Source: Mangrovimicrobium sp033283385
GTDB taxonomy: Bacteria; Pseudomonadota; Gammaproteobacteria; Pseudomonadales; Halieaceae
Reading direction: 5' to 3'
Length of the DNA: 64,000 nucleotides
Assembly (NCBI GenBank): GCA_033283385.1
Contig: JAWMQQ010000001.1
Coordinates: 372,001 to 436,000 of the forward strand
Shown: positions 8,346 to 16,847 of the stretch, piece after piece
How the letters are laid out: every line of letters begins with the position of its first letter
Numbering within the stretch: the first letter of the stretch is position 1
Notes under the pieces: generated by a model
Told to the model about the DNA's origin: nothing
The model's database searches: none
Seen by the model: the letters and a program-made list of their open reading frames with translations, nothing else
Position numbers and translations under genes: made by a program

Positions 8346-9128
8346 CTAGCCCCGCATTTTGCGGTGCATCGCCACCAGGTTGGGCTGCCCGGTATGCGCC
8401 GTGAGCCCGCCGTCGGCGACCACGATGGAGCCGGTCATGTAGGAGGCGTCATCCGACGCGAGGAAGGCGGCCACCTGCGCCATTTCCTGCGGCGTTCCGC
8501 CGCGTCCCAGCGGAATGACCTCGTCCCACAGCGGCCTGGCCGGCGTCGCGTCCAGCCCGGCGGTCAGCCCGGTGCCGGCGATAAAGCCGGGACACACGGC
8601 ATTCACGCGGATATTGTCGCGGCCGTGGTCTATCGCCAGCGCGCGGGTGTAGTTGATTACTGCGCCCTTGGAGGCGTTGTATGCGGTAAAACCGTAGTCC
8701 GCGTGCAGGCCGGAGATCGATGCGGTGTTGACGATGGCGCCGCCGCCCTGGCGCCGCATGTGCGGGATGGCCGCGCGGCAGGCGTAGAGGATGGCGTCGA
8801 CGTTGATGGCGAAGACCCGGTGCCAGGTCTCGTCGTCGATGTCCGGGGTTTCCGCAAGGGCGCCGGTGCCCGCGTTGTTGAACAGCAGGTCGATGCGGCC
8901 CAGTTGCGCCACGCAGGCCTCGATGGCCCGGGCCATTTGCTGCGGGTCGCTGACGTCGCACAGTTGCTTCACCACGTTCGGCTCCGCTTCCTCCAGCCAG
9001 GACCCGGTGATGTCCACCGCGAAGACCTGCGCGCCGCCCGCCACCAGCAGGTCGGTCAATGCCTTGCCGATACCCGATGCCGCGCCGGTGACGAAGGCGG
9101 TCTTGCCGGAAAAACGGGAGTGGTTCAT
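8346..9128 (-). CDS. Short-chain dehydrogenase/reductase (SDR)
   Basis: Classical SDR of 260 residues: NAD(P)-dependent oxidation of an alcohol or reduction of a ketone. The nucleotide motif TGAASGIG is at 14-21, NNAG at 84-87, the catalytic Ser in NTASISG at about 134-140, and YNASK at 150-154. An Asp at the end of the second beta-strand (AVDI, about 37-40) favours NAD. It is the last gene of the minus-strand run that begins at 14693 (three ligases, a crotonase and this gene). A 3-hydroxyacyl-CoA or diol substrate is plausible. Confidence 0.88.
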   Translation of the reverse strand: MNHSRFSGKTAFVTGAASGIGKALTDLLVAGGAQVFAVDITGSWLEEAEPNVVKQLCDVSDPQQMARAIEACVAQLGRIDLLFNNAGTGALAETPDIDDETWHRVFAINVDAILYACRAAIPHMRRQGGGAIVNTASISGLHADYGFTAYNASKGAVINYTRALAIDHGRDNIRVNAVCPGFIAGTGLTAGLDATPARPLWDEVIPLGRGGTPQEMAQVAAFLASDDASYMTGSIVVADGGLTAHTGQPNLVAMHRKMRG

Positions 9129-9172
9129 GGTGATTCGCCTCTGTTTTTATCGTGGTTTTCTGTGTTTTCGAG

Positions 9173-10714
9173 TCAGCCGGGCCAGTAGCGCATCTTGATC
9201 GCCTGCTTGGACAGCTTGCCGGCGTCGTCGCGCGGTAGCGCGCGTTCGAAGTCGATGCTCTGCGGGCACTTCAGGGTGGCCAGCCGCGTGCGGCAGTAGC
9301 CGATCAGCTCGCGCTCCAGTTCCGTTCCGGCGAGGGACCATTCCACCGGTTCCACCAGCGCCTTGACCTGCTCGCCCATGTCCGGGTCCGGCACGCCGAA
9401 TACCACCACATCGGCGACCTGCGGGTGCGATACCAGCACGTCCTCCGCCTCCTGCGGATAGATGTTCACGCCGCCGCAGATGATCATGAAGGCCCGGCGG
9501 TCCGACAGGAACAGGTAGCCCTCGTCGTCCAGCCGGCCGATATCGCCGAAGGTGGACCACTCGGGGTGTTGCGGGTGGCGCGCGTCGTGGGTCTTTTGCG
9601 CGTCGCCCAGGTACTCGAAGCGGGCGCCGGTGTTGAAGTACACCGTGCCGGTCTCGCCGGGGGGCAGTTCCCGCCCGTGCTCGTCGCAGATGTGGATGGT
9701 GCCCATTGCGGCGCGGCCCACCGAGCCCGGCTTGCGCAGCCACTCCTCCGAGCTGATCAGGGTCGAGCCCGCGTTCTCGGTGCCGCCGTAGATCTCCTCC
9801 AGCACCGGTCCCCACCACTCGATCATCGACCGCTTGGTGTCCATCGGGCAGGGTGCGGCGGAGTGGATCGCCACCTGCAGCGACGAGACGTCGTATTGGC
9901 GGCGCACGGTGTCGGGCAGCTTGAGCATGCGGATGAACATGGTCGGCACGAACTGGCCGCGCTCGGGCCGGTAGCGCTCGATCGCCTGCAGCATGGCCTC
10001 GGCGTCGAACTTTTCGAACAGCAGCACGCAGGCGCCCAGGCTCTGCTCGGACATCGCCATCATCAACGGGCCGCTGTGGTAGAGCGGCGCGGAGACGATG
10101 AAGCGGGTTCCCGGTTTCGAGCCGTAGCGGTGCTGCATCAGCGGCGCGAAGGCGGGCGCGGTCTCGAATGAGCCCTCGGCCAGCGGCTGCCGCACGCCCT
10201 TGGGCTTGCCGGTGGTGCCTGAGGAGTAGTTCATGACCTGGCCGGGGGAGGGGTCGTCGATCAGCGCGTCGGGCATCGCTGTGCTGGCCTCCCGCCAGGT
10301 CGGCACACCGGGAAATTCACCGTCCAGGGTGTACAGGTGCTCCAGCGCCGGGCAGAGCTCGCGCCACCGGGCGAGGAAGTCGGGCGCGTGCTTCAGCGTT
10401 GCGTCGACGACCAGCACGCGTGCGCCGCTATCGTTGACCTGGTAGGCGGCTTCCTCCGCGGTGAGCTTCGAGGGGACCGGCACCATGTACAGGCCGCTGC
10501 GCTTCATCGCCCAGGCGATCTCCAGGAAGCGCGGGTTGTTGCCGGACCACAGGGCGAAGCTGTCGCCGCGCCGCAGGCCGAGGCTGCGCAGCAGCTGCGC
10601 GCCGCGGTTGGCGGCGCTTTCCAGTTCGCCGAAGGACACGGTCTCACCGCTGCCGGCGACGATAATTGCCGGCGCGTCCGCGTCGCTGCTGGCCCAGTGC
10701 CCGGGGTAGGTCAT
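9173..10714 (-). CDS. AMP-forming acyl-CoA ligase
   Basis: Class I adenylate-forming ligase of 513 residues, complete. The P-loop is SSGTTGKPKG at 164-173. Further on come the IYGGTENAG segment (A5), FGDIGRLDDEGYLFLSDR (A7/A8 hinge) and, near the C-terminus, LPRDDAGKLSKQ with the adenylation Lys. The start ATG at 10714 lies 4 bp after the stop of the upstream crotonase gene, so translation is probably coupled. It resembles fatty-acyl or aryl-CoA ligases of degradation clusters; the substrate cannot be told from sequence. Confidence 0.9.
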   Translation of the reverse strand: MTYPGHWASSDADAPAIIVAGSGETVSFGELESAANRGAQLLRSLGLRRGDSFALWSGNNPRFLEIAWAMKRSGLYMVPVPSKLTAEEAAYQVNDSGARVLVVDATLKHAPDFLARWRELCPALEHLYTLDGEFPGVPTWREASTAMPDALIDDPSPGQVMNYSSGTTGKPKGVRQPLAEGSFETAPAFAPLMQHRYGSKPGTRFIVSAPLYHSGPLMMAMSEQSLGACVLLFEKFDAEAMLQAIERYRPERGQFVPTMFIRMLKLPDTVRRQYDVSSLQVAIHSAAPCPMDTKRSMIEWWGPVLEEIYGGTENAGSTLISSEEWLRKPGSVGRAAMGTIHICDEHGRELPPGETGTVYFNTGARFEYLGDAQKTHDARHPQHPEWSTFGDIGRLDDEGYLFLSDRRAFMIICGGVNIYPQEAEDVLVSHPQVADVVVFGVPDPDMGEQVKALVEPVEWSLAGTELERELIGYCRTRLATLKCPQSIDFERALPRDDAGKLSKQAIKMRYWPG

Positions 10715-10718
10715 GTGA

Positions 10719-11534
10719 TCAGTAACCGCGAAACTTCGGCGGCCGCTTTTCCATTAAGGCGCGGCCCGCTTCCTTGCCGTCGTGGGAGAGGCTGGCGCGG
10801 GCGTTGGCGGTGGCCTCGATGGCCATGGTTTCCTCCAGGGTGCCGCTGGCCGCCGCATTGAGGTTGCGCTTGATGCCGGCGTAGGCGAGGCCCGGCCCGC
10901 AGGCGAATTTTGCGGCCATGGCGGCGGTTTCACTTTCCAGTTGTGCATCGGGAACTATCCTGGTGACCAGGCCCATGGCCAGCGCGTCCGCCGCCGGGAT
11001 CTTCTCGTCCAGCAGGTAGAGCTCCCGCGCGCGGGCCGGCCCCACCAGTTGGGTGAGCAGGTAGCTGCCGCCGGGGTCGCCGCAGCGCGCGGCGCTGGCG
11101 AAGGCGGTCTTGAATACCGCGGTCTCCGAGGCGATGCGCAGGTCGCAGGCGGCGGCCAGCACCAGCCCGGAGCCCGCCGCGGGGCCGCGGATGGAGGCGA
11201 TGGTCGGCTTGCCCATGCGGTGCAGCAGCACGGGAATCTGCGCGTCCTCCAGCAGCCGCGCCGCCACCTGTTCCGGTTCCCACCAGATCGGCTCCCCGGA
11301 CCAGCGCTGTTCGACGGGGTCGGCCACGCCATCGCCGCCGGCAAGGTCGAAGCCCGCGCAGAAGCCGCGGCCGGCTCCCGCCAGCACCACCGCCTTCACC
11401 CCCGGGTCGCGGGCGCATTCCTGCAGCGCGCTGTGCAGCGCCCGGGTCAGCGCCGCGGTCAGGGTGTTCAGCCTGTCGGGCCGGTTCAGGGTGAGGGTGC
11501 GCACGCCATCGGCGTCGTCGATCAACAGGCTCAT
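10719..11534 (-). CDS. Crotonase family protein with non-canonical active site
   Basis: 271-residue crotonase-fold protein. The oxyanion-hole segments are GRGFCAGFDLAG and GPAAGSGLVLAAACDLRIAS. Both catalytic Glu positions of ordinary hydratases are replaced (GSGLVLA; ARCGDPGGSY). It may therefore be an isomerase, a hydrolase, a C-C bond cleaving or ring-opening member. The start at 11534 has CGGAG six bases upstream. It lies between two ligase genes in the 14693-to-8346 run. Confidence 0.85.
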   Translation of the reverse strand: MSLLIDDADGVRTLTLNRPDRLNTLTAALTRALHSALQECARDPGVKAVVLAGAGRGFCAGFDLAGGDGVADPVEQRWSGEPIWWEPEQVAARLLEDAQIPVLLHRMGKPTIASIRGPAAGSGLVLAAACDLRIASETAVFKTAFASAARCGDPGGSYLLTQLVGPARARELYLLDEKIPAADALAMGLVTRIVPDAQLESETAAMAAKFACGPGLAYAGIKRNLNAAASGTLEETMAIEATANARASLSHDGKEAGRALMEKRPPKFRGY

Positions 11535-11607
11535 CGCTTGCTCCGGGCCGGCCGCTTTGCGGTGCTGGCCGATTTCTTGTCGTTGTAAACCACAGCGTGG
11601 GAATCCA

Positions 11608-13137
11608 TCACGCGCTCCCCAGCAACAGGGCGCAGAGCGCCGGCCTGTCGACCTTGCCGGTGGGTGTGCGCGGCAGTTCCTCGAGCGAGGACAGCACATG
11701 CCAGCGCGAAGGGACTTTGAAAGAGGTCAGTCGGGTTGCGAGTTCCCGTTCGAGTTCCAGCGGGACGCAGTACGCGCCCGGCTCGGGCAGTATGGCGGCG
11801 CCCACATGCAATTGGCCCTCGAGTTCCAGCCCGGTAACGAAGGCGCGCTGCACGCTGGCCAGTGACTCCAGGGCGTTGGCGATTTCCGCGGGAAACACGG
11901 AGACCCCGCGCAGCTTGATCATGTCGTCGCCGCGTCCGGCGAAGTAGAAAAACCCGTCTTCATCCAGCCGGCCGAGGTCGCCGCTGGCAAACCAGCCGTC
12001 GGCGGTAAACGTGTCCTCGCGCTCCCGGCCGCAGATGCCGCGGAACAGGTTGCGGCCCCGCAGTTGCAGGCAGCCGGTCTTCCCGGCGGGTAGCGGCTCA
12101 CCGGAGTCCGGGTCGACGATGCGCAACTCGATACCTGCGAAGGGTTTGCCGCAGCTGCCGGCCTTGTCCGCGGGCATGCCGGTATCCATGGCGTAGCCGC
12201 AGCAGGGGCCGAAGGTCTCGGTCATGCCGAACAGGCTCGCCTGCCGCGTGCGTTCGCCGTGCGGCGATGCGGGCAGCAGCGCCGGCAGGCTGCCGGGCTT
12301 GAGCGTTTCGAGCTGCCGCGGGTGAAAGTCCGGGTGCAGGGCGATCTGCGCCGCCTGGTCCGGCCAGCCGCGGAACAGGGTGACCTGTTCGCGCTGCAGG
12401 AACCCCAGGGTTTGGGCGGGCTCGGCGATCGCCTCGGTGAGCAGGGTGGCGCCCGCGTTCAGTGCGGATACCAGCCCGCCGGCGAAGCCGCCGGCCCAGA
12501 ACAGGGGCATGGGCAGGTACAGGCGCTCGCCCCGGCGGATGCAGCGGGCTTCGAGCCCTGCGGCGTTCGCCCGCAGCGCGCCGCCGTGGGTATGGATGAC
12601 ACCGCGCGGCGTGCCGCCGCTGCCCGAGGTGAAGATGACGACCATATCGTCGCCGGGCCGTACAGAGTCGGCCAGCGCGTCGGTCACCGCAAACCTGTCA
12701 GGGGTGCCGCCGTCGCCGAGTTCGTCGCTGAAGTAAACGGCGGCGAGCGAGGGCAGGGCGGCGCGGTCGAGATCCGCGAGTTCCGCGCGGTAATCGCGCC
12801 CGTGAAACGCCGGTGTGGCGACCAGTTGGCGCACGCCGGCCAGCGCCAGTTGCGCGGCCAGTTCCGGCGGCTTCAGCAGTGTCGACAGCGGCACCAGGGT
12901 GGCGCCGATACGCATCGCCGCACAGGCGTTGAGCGCCCACTCGCAGCCGTTTTCCATCAGCAGGCCGACGCGATGGCCCTTGTTGACCCCGCGGGCCACC
13001 AGCCAGGCCGCACGCTCCCGGCTGCGGGTGTCGAGTTCGGCGTAGCCCACACGTTGGTCGTGATCGACAACCGCATCCACGCCGGGGCTGTCCTCGGCGC
13101 GCAGCGCGAGCAGGGCGGGCAGGGTCTCGATACTCAA
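11608..13137 (-). CDS. AMP-forming acyl-CoA ligase, probable TTG start
   Basis: About 509 residues. Adenylation motif TSGSGGTPRG at about 170-179, MTETFGP for A5, SGDLGRLDEDGFFYFAGR for the hinge and LPRTPTGKVDR with the catalytic Lys near the C-terminus. The frame stays open far upstream into the preceding gene, but ligase similarity begins at SIETLPALLALRAE. I place the start at a TTG (13135-13137) that overlaps the TGA of the upstream ligase as TTGA, a layout typical of translational coupling. Paired with the upstream ligase, it may form a functional partner or act on a successive intermediate. Confidence 0.85.
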   Translation of the reverse strand: MSIETLPALLALRAEDSPGVDAVVDHDQRVGYAELDTRSRERAAWLVARGVNKGHRVGLLMENGCEWALNACAAMRIGATLVPLSTLLKPPELAAQLALAGVRQLVATPAFHGRDYRAELADLDRAALPSLAAVYFSDELGDGGTPDRFAVTDALADSVRPGDDMVVIFTSGSGGTPRGVIHTHGGALRANAAGLEARCIRRGERLYLPMPLFWAGGFAGGLVSALNAGATLLTEAIAEPAQTLGFLQREQVTLFRGWPDQAAQIALHPDFHPRQLETLKPGSLPALLPASPHGERTRQASLFGMTETFGPCCGYAMDTGMPADKAGSCGKPFAGIELRIVDPDSGEPLPAGKTGCLQLRGRNLFRGICGREREDTFTADGWFASGDLGRLDEDGFFYFAGRGDDMIKLRGVSVFPAEIANALESLASVQRAFVTGLELEGQLHVGAAILPEPGAYCVPLELERELATRLTSFKVPSRWHVLSSLEELPRTPTGKVDRPALCALLLGSA

Positions 13138-14693
13138 GAGACCAGCTCCACCAGTTTTTTCAGGTCCACCTTGCCGCTGGACAGGGTCGGCAGTTCGGCC
13201 TCGGTCAGGTGGACGAAGCGCCGCGGGATCTTGTACGGGGACAGCCGCTGCGCCAGAGCATCGCGCAGGGCGTTTTCGTCTGTGCCTACAGCGTCTACAA
13301 GCACTGCGGTTACCACCTGCCCCCGCTGGGGGTCGGGCACGCCGATCACCAGCGACATGCCGCCGCCGGTGCAGTCGCTGATCGCGCCCTCGACCTCCCG
13401 CGGCGACACCTGCGCGCCGGAGGTGCGGATGATGTCGCCCTCGCGCCCGAGGAAATAGAAATCGCCATCTGCGTCGATGCGCATCCTGTCGCCGGTGTGG
13501 AACCAGCCGTCCGCGTCGAAGCACTGCCAGCGCTCGCGGCCGTAGTAGCCCTGCATGATGTTGGGTCCGCGCACCAGGAATTCGCCCTCGCTGCTGTCCT
13601 CGCCGGTATCGGGATCGACGACACGGGCGCGGATGCCGGGCACGGGCCGGCCGAAGCTGCCGCGCTTTTCTTCCGGAAGGTCGCTGTCGCCGTCACCGTA
13701 GAGCGAGACGCTGCCGGTTTCCGTCATGCCCAGCAGGTTGCAGCGCAGTTCCGGGTCCCGCGGACGGGTGTCCGGCGGCATGATGGGATAGAGGTTGCCG
13801 CGGCGCAGGGAGGACAGGTCGCGCTCGGCAAAACCCGGCTGCGCGGCCAGCACCAGCACGGTGGAGGCGACCCCGTTGCACATCGTCGGTCGCTGGGCTT
13901 CCAGCAGGTCCAGGGTCGCCTGCGGCTGCGCGCCGGAACAGATCAGCCGCGCCCCGGCAATCAGGGTGGAGAGAAAGCTGTAGGCCAGCCCGCCGATCCA
14001 GAAAAACGGCGAGTTGGAAAACAGCCGCTCGTCCCGGGTGTAATCGCGCAGCCGGTTCTGCCCGCGCATGTTGCGAATGACCTGCCCGTGGGTGTGGATG
14101 ACACCCTTGGGCGCGCTGGTGGAGCCGGAGGTGTGGGCGATGACCAGGACGTCCGCGGGGGAAACCTGTGACTCCGCCGCGGCGACGGCTTGCGCCGCAG
14201 TGTCGCTCATGTCCGCGGCCTCGAGTGCGTCGAGCCCGATCCAGACACGGCGCAGCGCTGGAAATGCGGGCAGCATCAGCGCCGTCTGCGCATCGCTGCC
14301 GATGCTCTCGCGGACACGCGCCGCGAGGTCCAGCCCCCGGTACGCCGGCGCGGCCAGCAGGTATTCGGCGTCCGACCCCCGCAGCAGCACCTGCAGTTCG
14401 ACGGCGGTGGACAGGGTGCTCAGGGGAATGGCGATGGCGCCGAGGCGGGTGACCGCGAGGAAGCTGACGGCGAAAGCGGAGCTGTTGCCCATCAGGATCG
14501 CCACCCGGCTGCCGCGACCGACACCCGCCGCCAGCAGCGCGGCGGCAACCGTGCGCGAGCGCGACTCGGCGCCGGCGTAGTCCAGTGCGTCGGTATCGAC
14601 TACCAGCAACAGGCGCGAGCCCAGCGCGGCCTGTTCCCGCAGGACGCCTGGCAGGGTGTCTGGGCTGGTCTGGGGCAGTGCAGTCTGGGGCAA
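13134..14693 (-). CDS. AMP-forming acyl-CoA ligase, first gene of operon
   Basis: 519 residues. P-loop HTSGSTSAPKG at about 177-187; LLGMTETGSVSLYG (A5); HTGDRMRIDADGDFYFLGR (A7/A8) and LPTLSSGKVDLKK with the C-terminal Lys. First gene of the minus-strand run, with operator copy C about 35 bp upstream of the start. Its order of motifs is standard and complete. Similarity to the next ligase is only family-level by eye, so this does not look like a recent duplication. Confidence 0.9.
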   Translation of the reverse strand: MPQTALPQTSPDTLPGVLREQAALGSRLLLVVDTDALDYAGAESRSRTVAAALLAAGVGRGSRVAILMGNSSAFAVSFLAVTRLGAIAIPLSTLSTAVELQVLLRGSDAEYLLAAPAYRGLDLAARVRESIGSDAQTALMLPAFPALRRVWIGLDALEAADMSDTAAQAVAAAESQVSPADVLVIAHTSGSTSAPKGVIHTHGQVIRNMRGQNRLRDYTRDERLFSNSPFFWIGGLAYSFLSTLIAGARLICSGAQPQATLDLLEAQRPTMCNGVASTVLVLAAQPGFAERDLSSLRRGNLYPIMPPDTRPRDPELRCNLLGMTETGSVSLYGDGDSDLPEEKRGSFGRPVPGIRARVVDPDTGEDSSEGEFLVRGPNIMQGYYGRERWQCFDADGWFHTGDRMRIDADGDFYFLGREGDIIRTSGAQVSPREVEGAISDCTGGGMSLVIGVPDPQRGQVVTAVLVDAVGTDENALRDALAQRLSPYKIPRRFVHLTEAELPTLSSGKVDLKKLVELVS

Positions 14694-14726
14694 CGCCGGC
14701 CGTTCCTCGAGTCCCCGGGAATGATC

Positions 14727-14745
14727 AATTAGTTAAACTTATAAA
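14727..14745. promoter_or_regulatory. Predicted GntR operator, copy C
   Basis: aattagttaaacttataaa lies about 35 bp upstream of the ligase operon start at 14693. It shares TAGTTAAAC with copy E in front of the GntR gene. Confidence 0.55.
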
Positions 14746-14881
14746 TCCTCGATCTGTCAATGATTTGCTGGTCGTCGCGCAGTCAGGAATAGCCCGTTTA
14801 TCCGGCATATATCGCTCTTTGCGTGAGCTTTTACCTCGGCTGTGTTCGCCGCGTGTGCAGGCCTGGCCGGGGCTTGCTCTC

Positions 14882-14900
14882 TAATAGTTATATGATTAGA
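14882..14900. promoter_or_regulatory. Predicted GntR operator, copy D
   Basis: taatagttatatgattaga lies about 40 bp upstream of the TTG start at 14941. It is the most degenerate copy; it keeps the TAGTTA half. Confidence 0.45.
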
Positions 14901-14940
14901 CTCGACCGACAGGAAGCTTCGGCGTCGAGGAGTGAGTGCA

Positions 14941-15855
14941 TTGAGCGACCAGAAAGACAGCCCGGCCGGGGAGGGCGAACAACCCGCGGAGGATCTCAGC
15001 CAGAGCGTCCTCTACGAGGTCGTCGAGGACCACATCTGCCGCATCACCCTGAACCGCCCGCAGCGCCGCAACGCCATCGCCGTGCCCGACATGAGCGAGC
15101 TGCTCGCGGATTGCCTGCAGCGCGCCCAGGACGACGACGCGGTGAAGGTGGTGGTGCTGGCGGCCAACGGCGAGGACTTCTGCGCCGGTGAGGACACCCG
15201 CCAGACGCCGGTGGAGTCATTCGGCCTGAAGAAAGGCAGCCGCCTGCCCCAGTCGGTGCGCATGCGGCAGATGCGCAAGACCTACGAATCGATGCAGAAC
15301 GGCATGATCTGGGGCGACAAGGTGGTGATCGCCGCCTGCCAGGGCAACGTCATGGGGCTGGGCTTTTCCTACGCGCTGGCCTGCGACCTGCTGATCGCCT
15401 CCGAGGACGCGCGCTTCGCCCGGCGCCAGGCGCGCATCGGCTTCGCCGCCTTCGACGGGCAGCTGCCGATGGCGCTGCTCAAGCTCGGGCTGAACCGCGG
15501 CATGGAGATCCTGCTCACCGGCCGCAGCGTCAGCCCGCAGGAGCTGAAGGACTGGGGGGTGGCCAATTCGGTGGTGCCGCGGGAGCAACTGGAGGCGGAG
15601 GCCATGCGCTACGCCCGGGCCATCTCGGCGCTGGCGACCGACGGCCTGATGCTGGGCAAGCGCGCCCTGCACCAGTACCTGCACGGCGTGGGCATGGCGG
15701 CCTACCAGAACTTCGCCAGCGTGGCGCACCCGCTGTTCACCAACCTAGTCTGGCGCGAGGACGAGTACAACTTCATCCGCGAGCGTGGCAAGCAGGGCAA
15801 CAAGGAAGCCTGGAAGACCCTGAACGATATTTTCAGGGAGCAGGGGTTCGACTGA
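14941..15855 (+). CDS. Crotonase family protein with non-canonical active site
   Basis: About 304 residues. The crotonase fold is recognised from ITLNRPQRRNAI, NGEDFCAGEDTRQ and the GNVMGLGFSYALACDLLIASEDARF segment. The catalytic Glu residues of normal hydratases are not at their expected positions (GLGFS; GFAAFDGQLP). I place the start at the TTG at 14941, eight bases after AGGAG; a GTG at 14932 overlaps that AGGAG and is unlikely. It is transcribed away from the ligase operon and convergent with the GntR gene. A hydrolase or C-C lyase role is possible. Confidence 0.85.
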   Translation: MSDQKDSPAGEGEQPAEDLSQSVLYEVVEDHICRITLNRPQRRNAIAVPDMSELLADCLQRAQDDDAVKVVVLAANGEDFCAGEDTRQTPVESFGLKKGSRLPQSVRMRQMRKTYESMQNGMIWGDKVVIAACQGNVMGLGFSYALACDLLIASEDARFARRQARIGFAAFDGQLPMALLKLGLNRGMEILLTGRSVSPQELKDWGVANSVVPREQLEAEAMRYARAISALATDGLMLGKRALHQYLHGVGMAAYQNFASVAHPLFTNLVWREDEYNFIRERGKQGNKEAWKTLNDIFREQGFD

Positions 15856-15867
15856 GGCGGGGCAGTA

Positions 15868-16662
15868 TCAGGCCTCGTCGCCCTCGCGCAGCACGTCGAT
15901 AGGCATCTGCGCGCGGTAGGAACTCAGCACCACCTTGGTCGAAGCCTCGAGGTGGTTGCGCCAGAAACGCTCGGCCTCGTCGGCTTCGCCCGCCTCCAGC
16001 AACTCGATCAGCTTCTCCCGGCCGCGGATGCTCAGCCACTGCATTTTCTGCACCCCTTCGCGGGAGTGGGTCTTCACCGTGAGGTCGACCATCTGCATGT
16101 GCACGATGTCGTGCAGCAGTTTGGCGAACAGTGAGAGGGTGTTGTTGCGCGCCTGCGAGGTGAGGATCTCGGAGAAGTCCGTCTGCGCCTCGGCCAGGGC
16201 GACCGGGTTGCTGTCCTCGTAGGCTTGCTTGGCGGCCACCACGTTGCCCTTCAGGGCGTCCAGCACCGCCATCGAGCGGTTCTCCGCGATCAGCCGCGCC
16301 GCCGGTGGTTCCAGGAAGGCGCGCGCCTGTAGCACGTCGGCCAGGGTGGTGCCCTCCATCTGCAGGTACATGCCCACCTGCCGCGCCGTGACGCTGATAT
16401 CCAGCTTCTGCACGCGGGCCCCGCCGTGCTGCCCGCGCGAGATCTTGATCAGCGATTCCGCCTCCAGCAGGCGCATCGCCTCCCGCAGGGTGGGGCGCGA
16501 GACCTCGAACTGTTCCTGCAGCACCCGCTCCGGCAGCAGTTTTTCCCCCGGGTGCAGTTCGCCGGTGATGATCTGCCGGCGCAGCAGGCTGGCGATACGG
16601 GAGGCGGCCTTGGGGTTCCTGGGGCGGGTTTTCCTGGCGGGTTTGCTTGCTGCTTGGGTCAT
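15868..16662 (-). CDS. GntR-family regulator, FadR/FCD subfamily
   Basis: 264-residue regulator. The winged helix-turn-helix lies at about 20-90, with the recognition segment VSRPTLREAMRLLEAESLI. It is followed by a helical FCD ligand domain (about 100-250) with conserved Asp/His residues (DFSEILTSQ, HDIVHMQM, RFWRNHLEAS) that may bind a metal and an acid or acyl-CoA effector. Operator copy E lies about 75 bp upstream, so autoregulation is likely. The seven related sites between 1.2 and 16.8 kb point to this protein as their binder. FCD regulators usually repress and are released by a pathway intermediate. Confidence 0.9.
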   Translation of the reverse strand: MTQAASKPARKTRPRNPKAASRIASLLRRQIITGELHPGEKLLPERVLQEQFEVSRPTLREAMRLLEAESLIKISRGQHGGARVQKLDISVTARQVGMYLQMEGTTLADVLQARAFLEPPAARLIAENRSMAVLDALKGNVVAAKQAYEDSNPVALAEAQTDFSEILTSQARNNTLSLFAKLLHDIVHMQMVDLTVKTHSREGVQKMQWLSIRGREKLIELLEAGEADEAERFWRNHLEASTKVVLSSYRAQMPIDVLREGDEA

Positions 16663-16737
16663 TGGGTATGGCGGGTCCTGGTGCGGTGCCGAGGCGCTTT
16701 TGGGTGGGCGGTTTCCGCGATTATACGGTCACATCTC

Positions 16738-16756
16738 AAATAGTTAAACATTAATG
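16738..16756. promoter_or_regulatory. Predicted GntR operator, copy E (autoregulatory)
   Basis: aaatagttaaacattaatg lies upstream of the GntR gene and differs from copy A, some 15.5 kb away, at a single base. It contains TAGTTAAACAT, one mismatch from TNGTNNNACNA. Confidence 0.6.
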
Positions 16757-16819
16757 CCCAGGTGGGGGGTTGCGGTCGCGGCGGGTAAAGCTTCACTCCT
16801 CGATCGCTCAGTTCGAAAG

Positions 16820-16836
16820 GGCGGCCGTTGGCCGCC
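16820..16836 (-). terminator. Hairpin downstream of thiolase gene
   Basis: GGCGGCC-gtt-GGCCGCC, a perfect 7-bp stem, 12 bp beyond the thiolase stop. No strong T-run follows on the minus strand, so an intrinsic terminator is only possible. Confidence 0.35.
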
Positions 16837-16847
16837 TGCGTCGCCGG

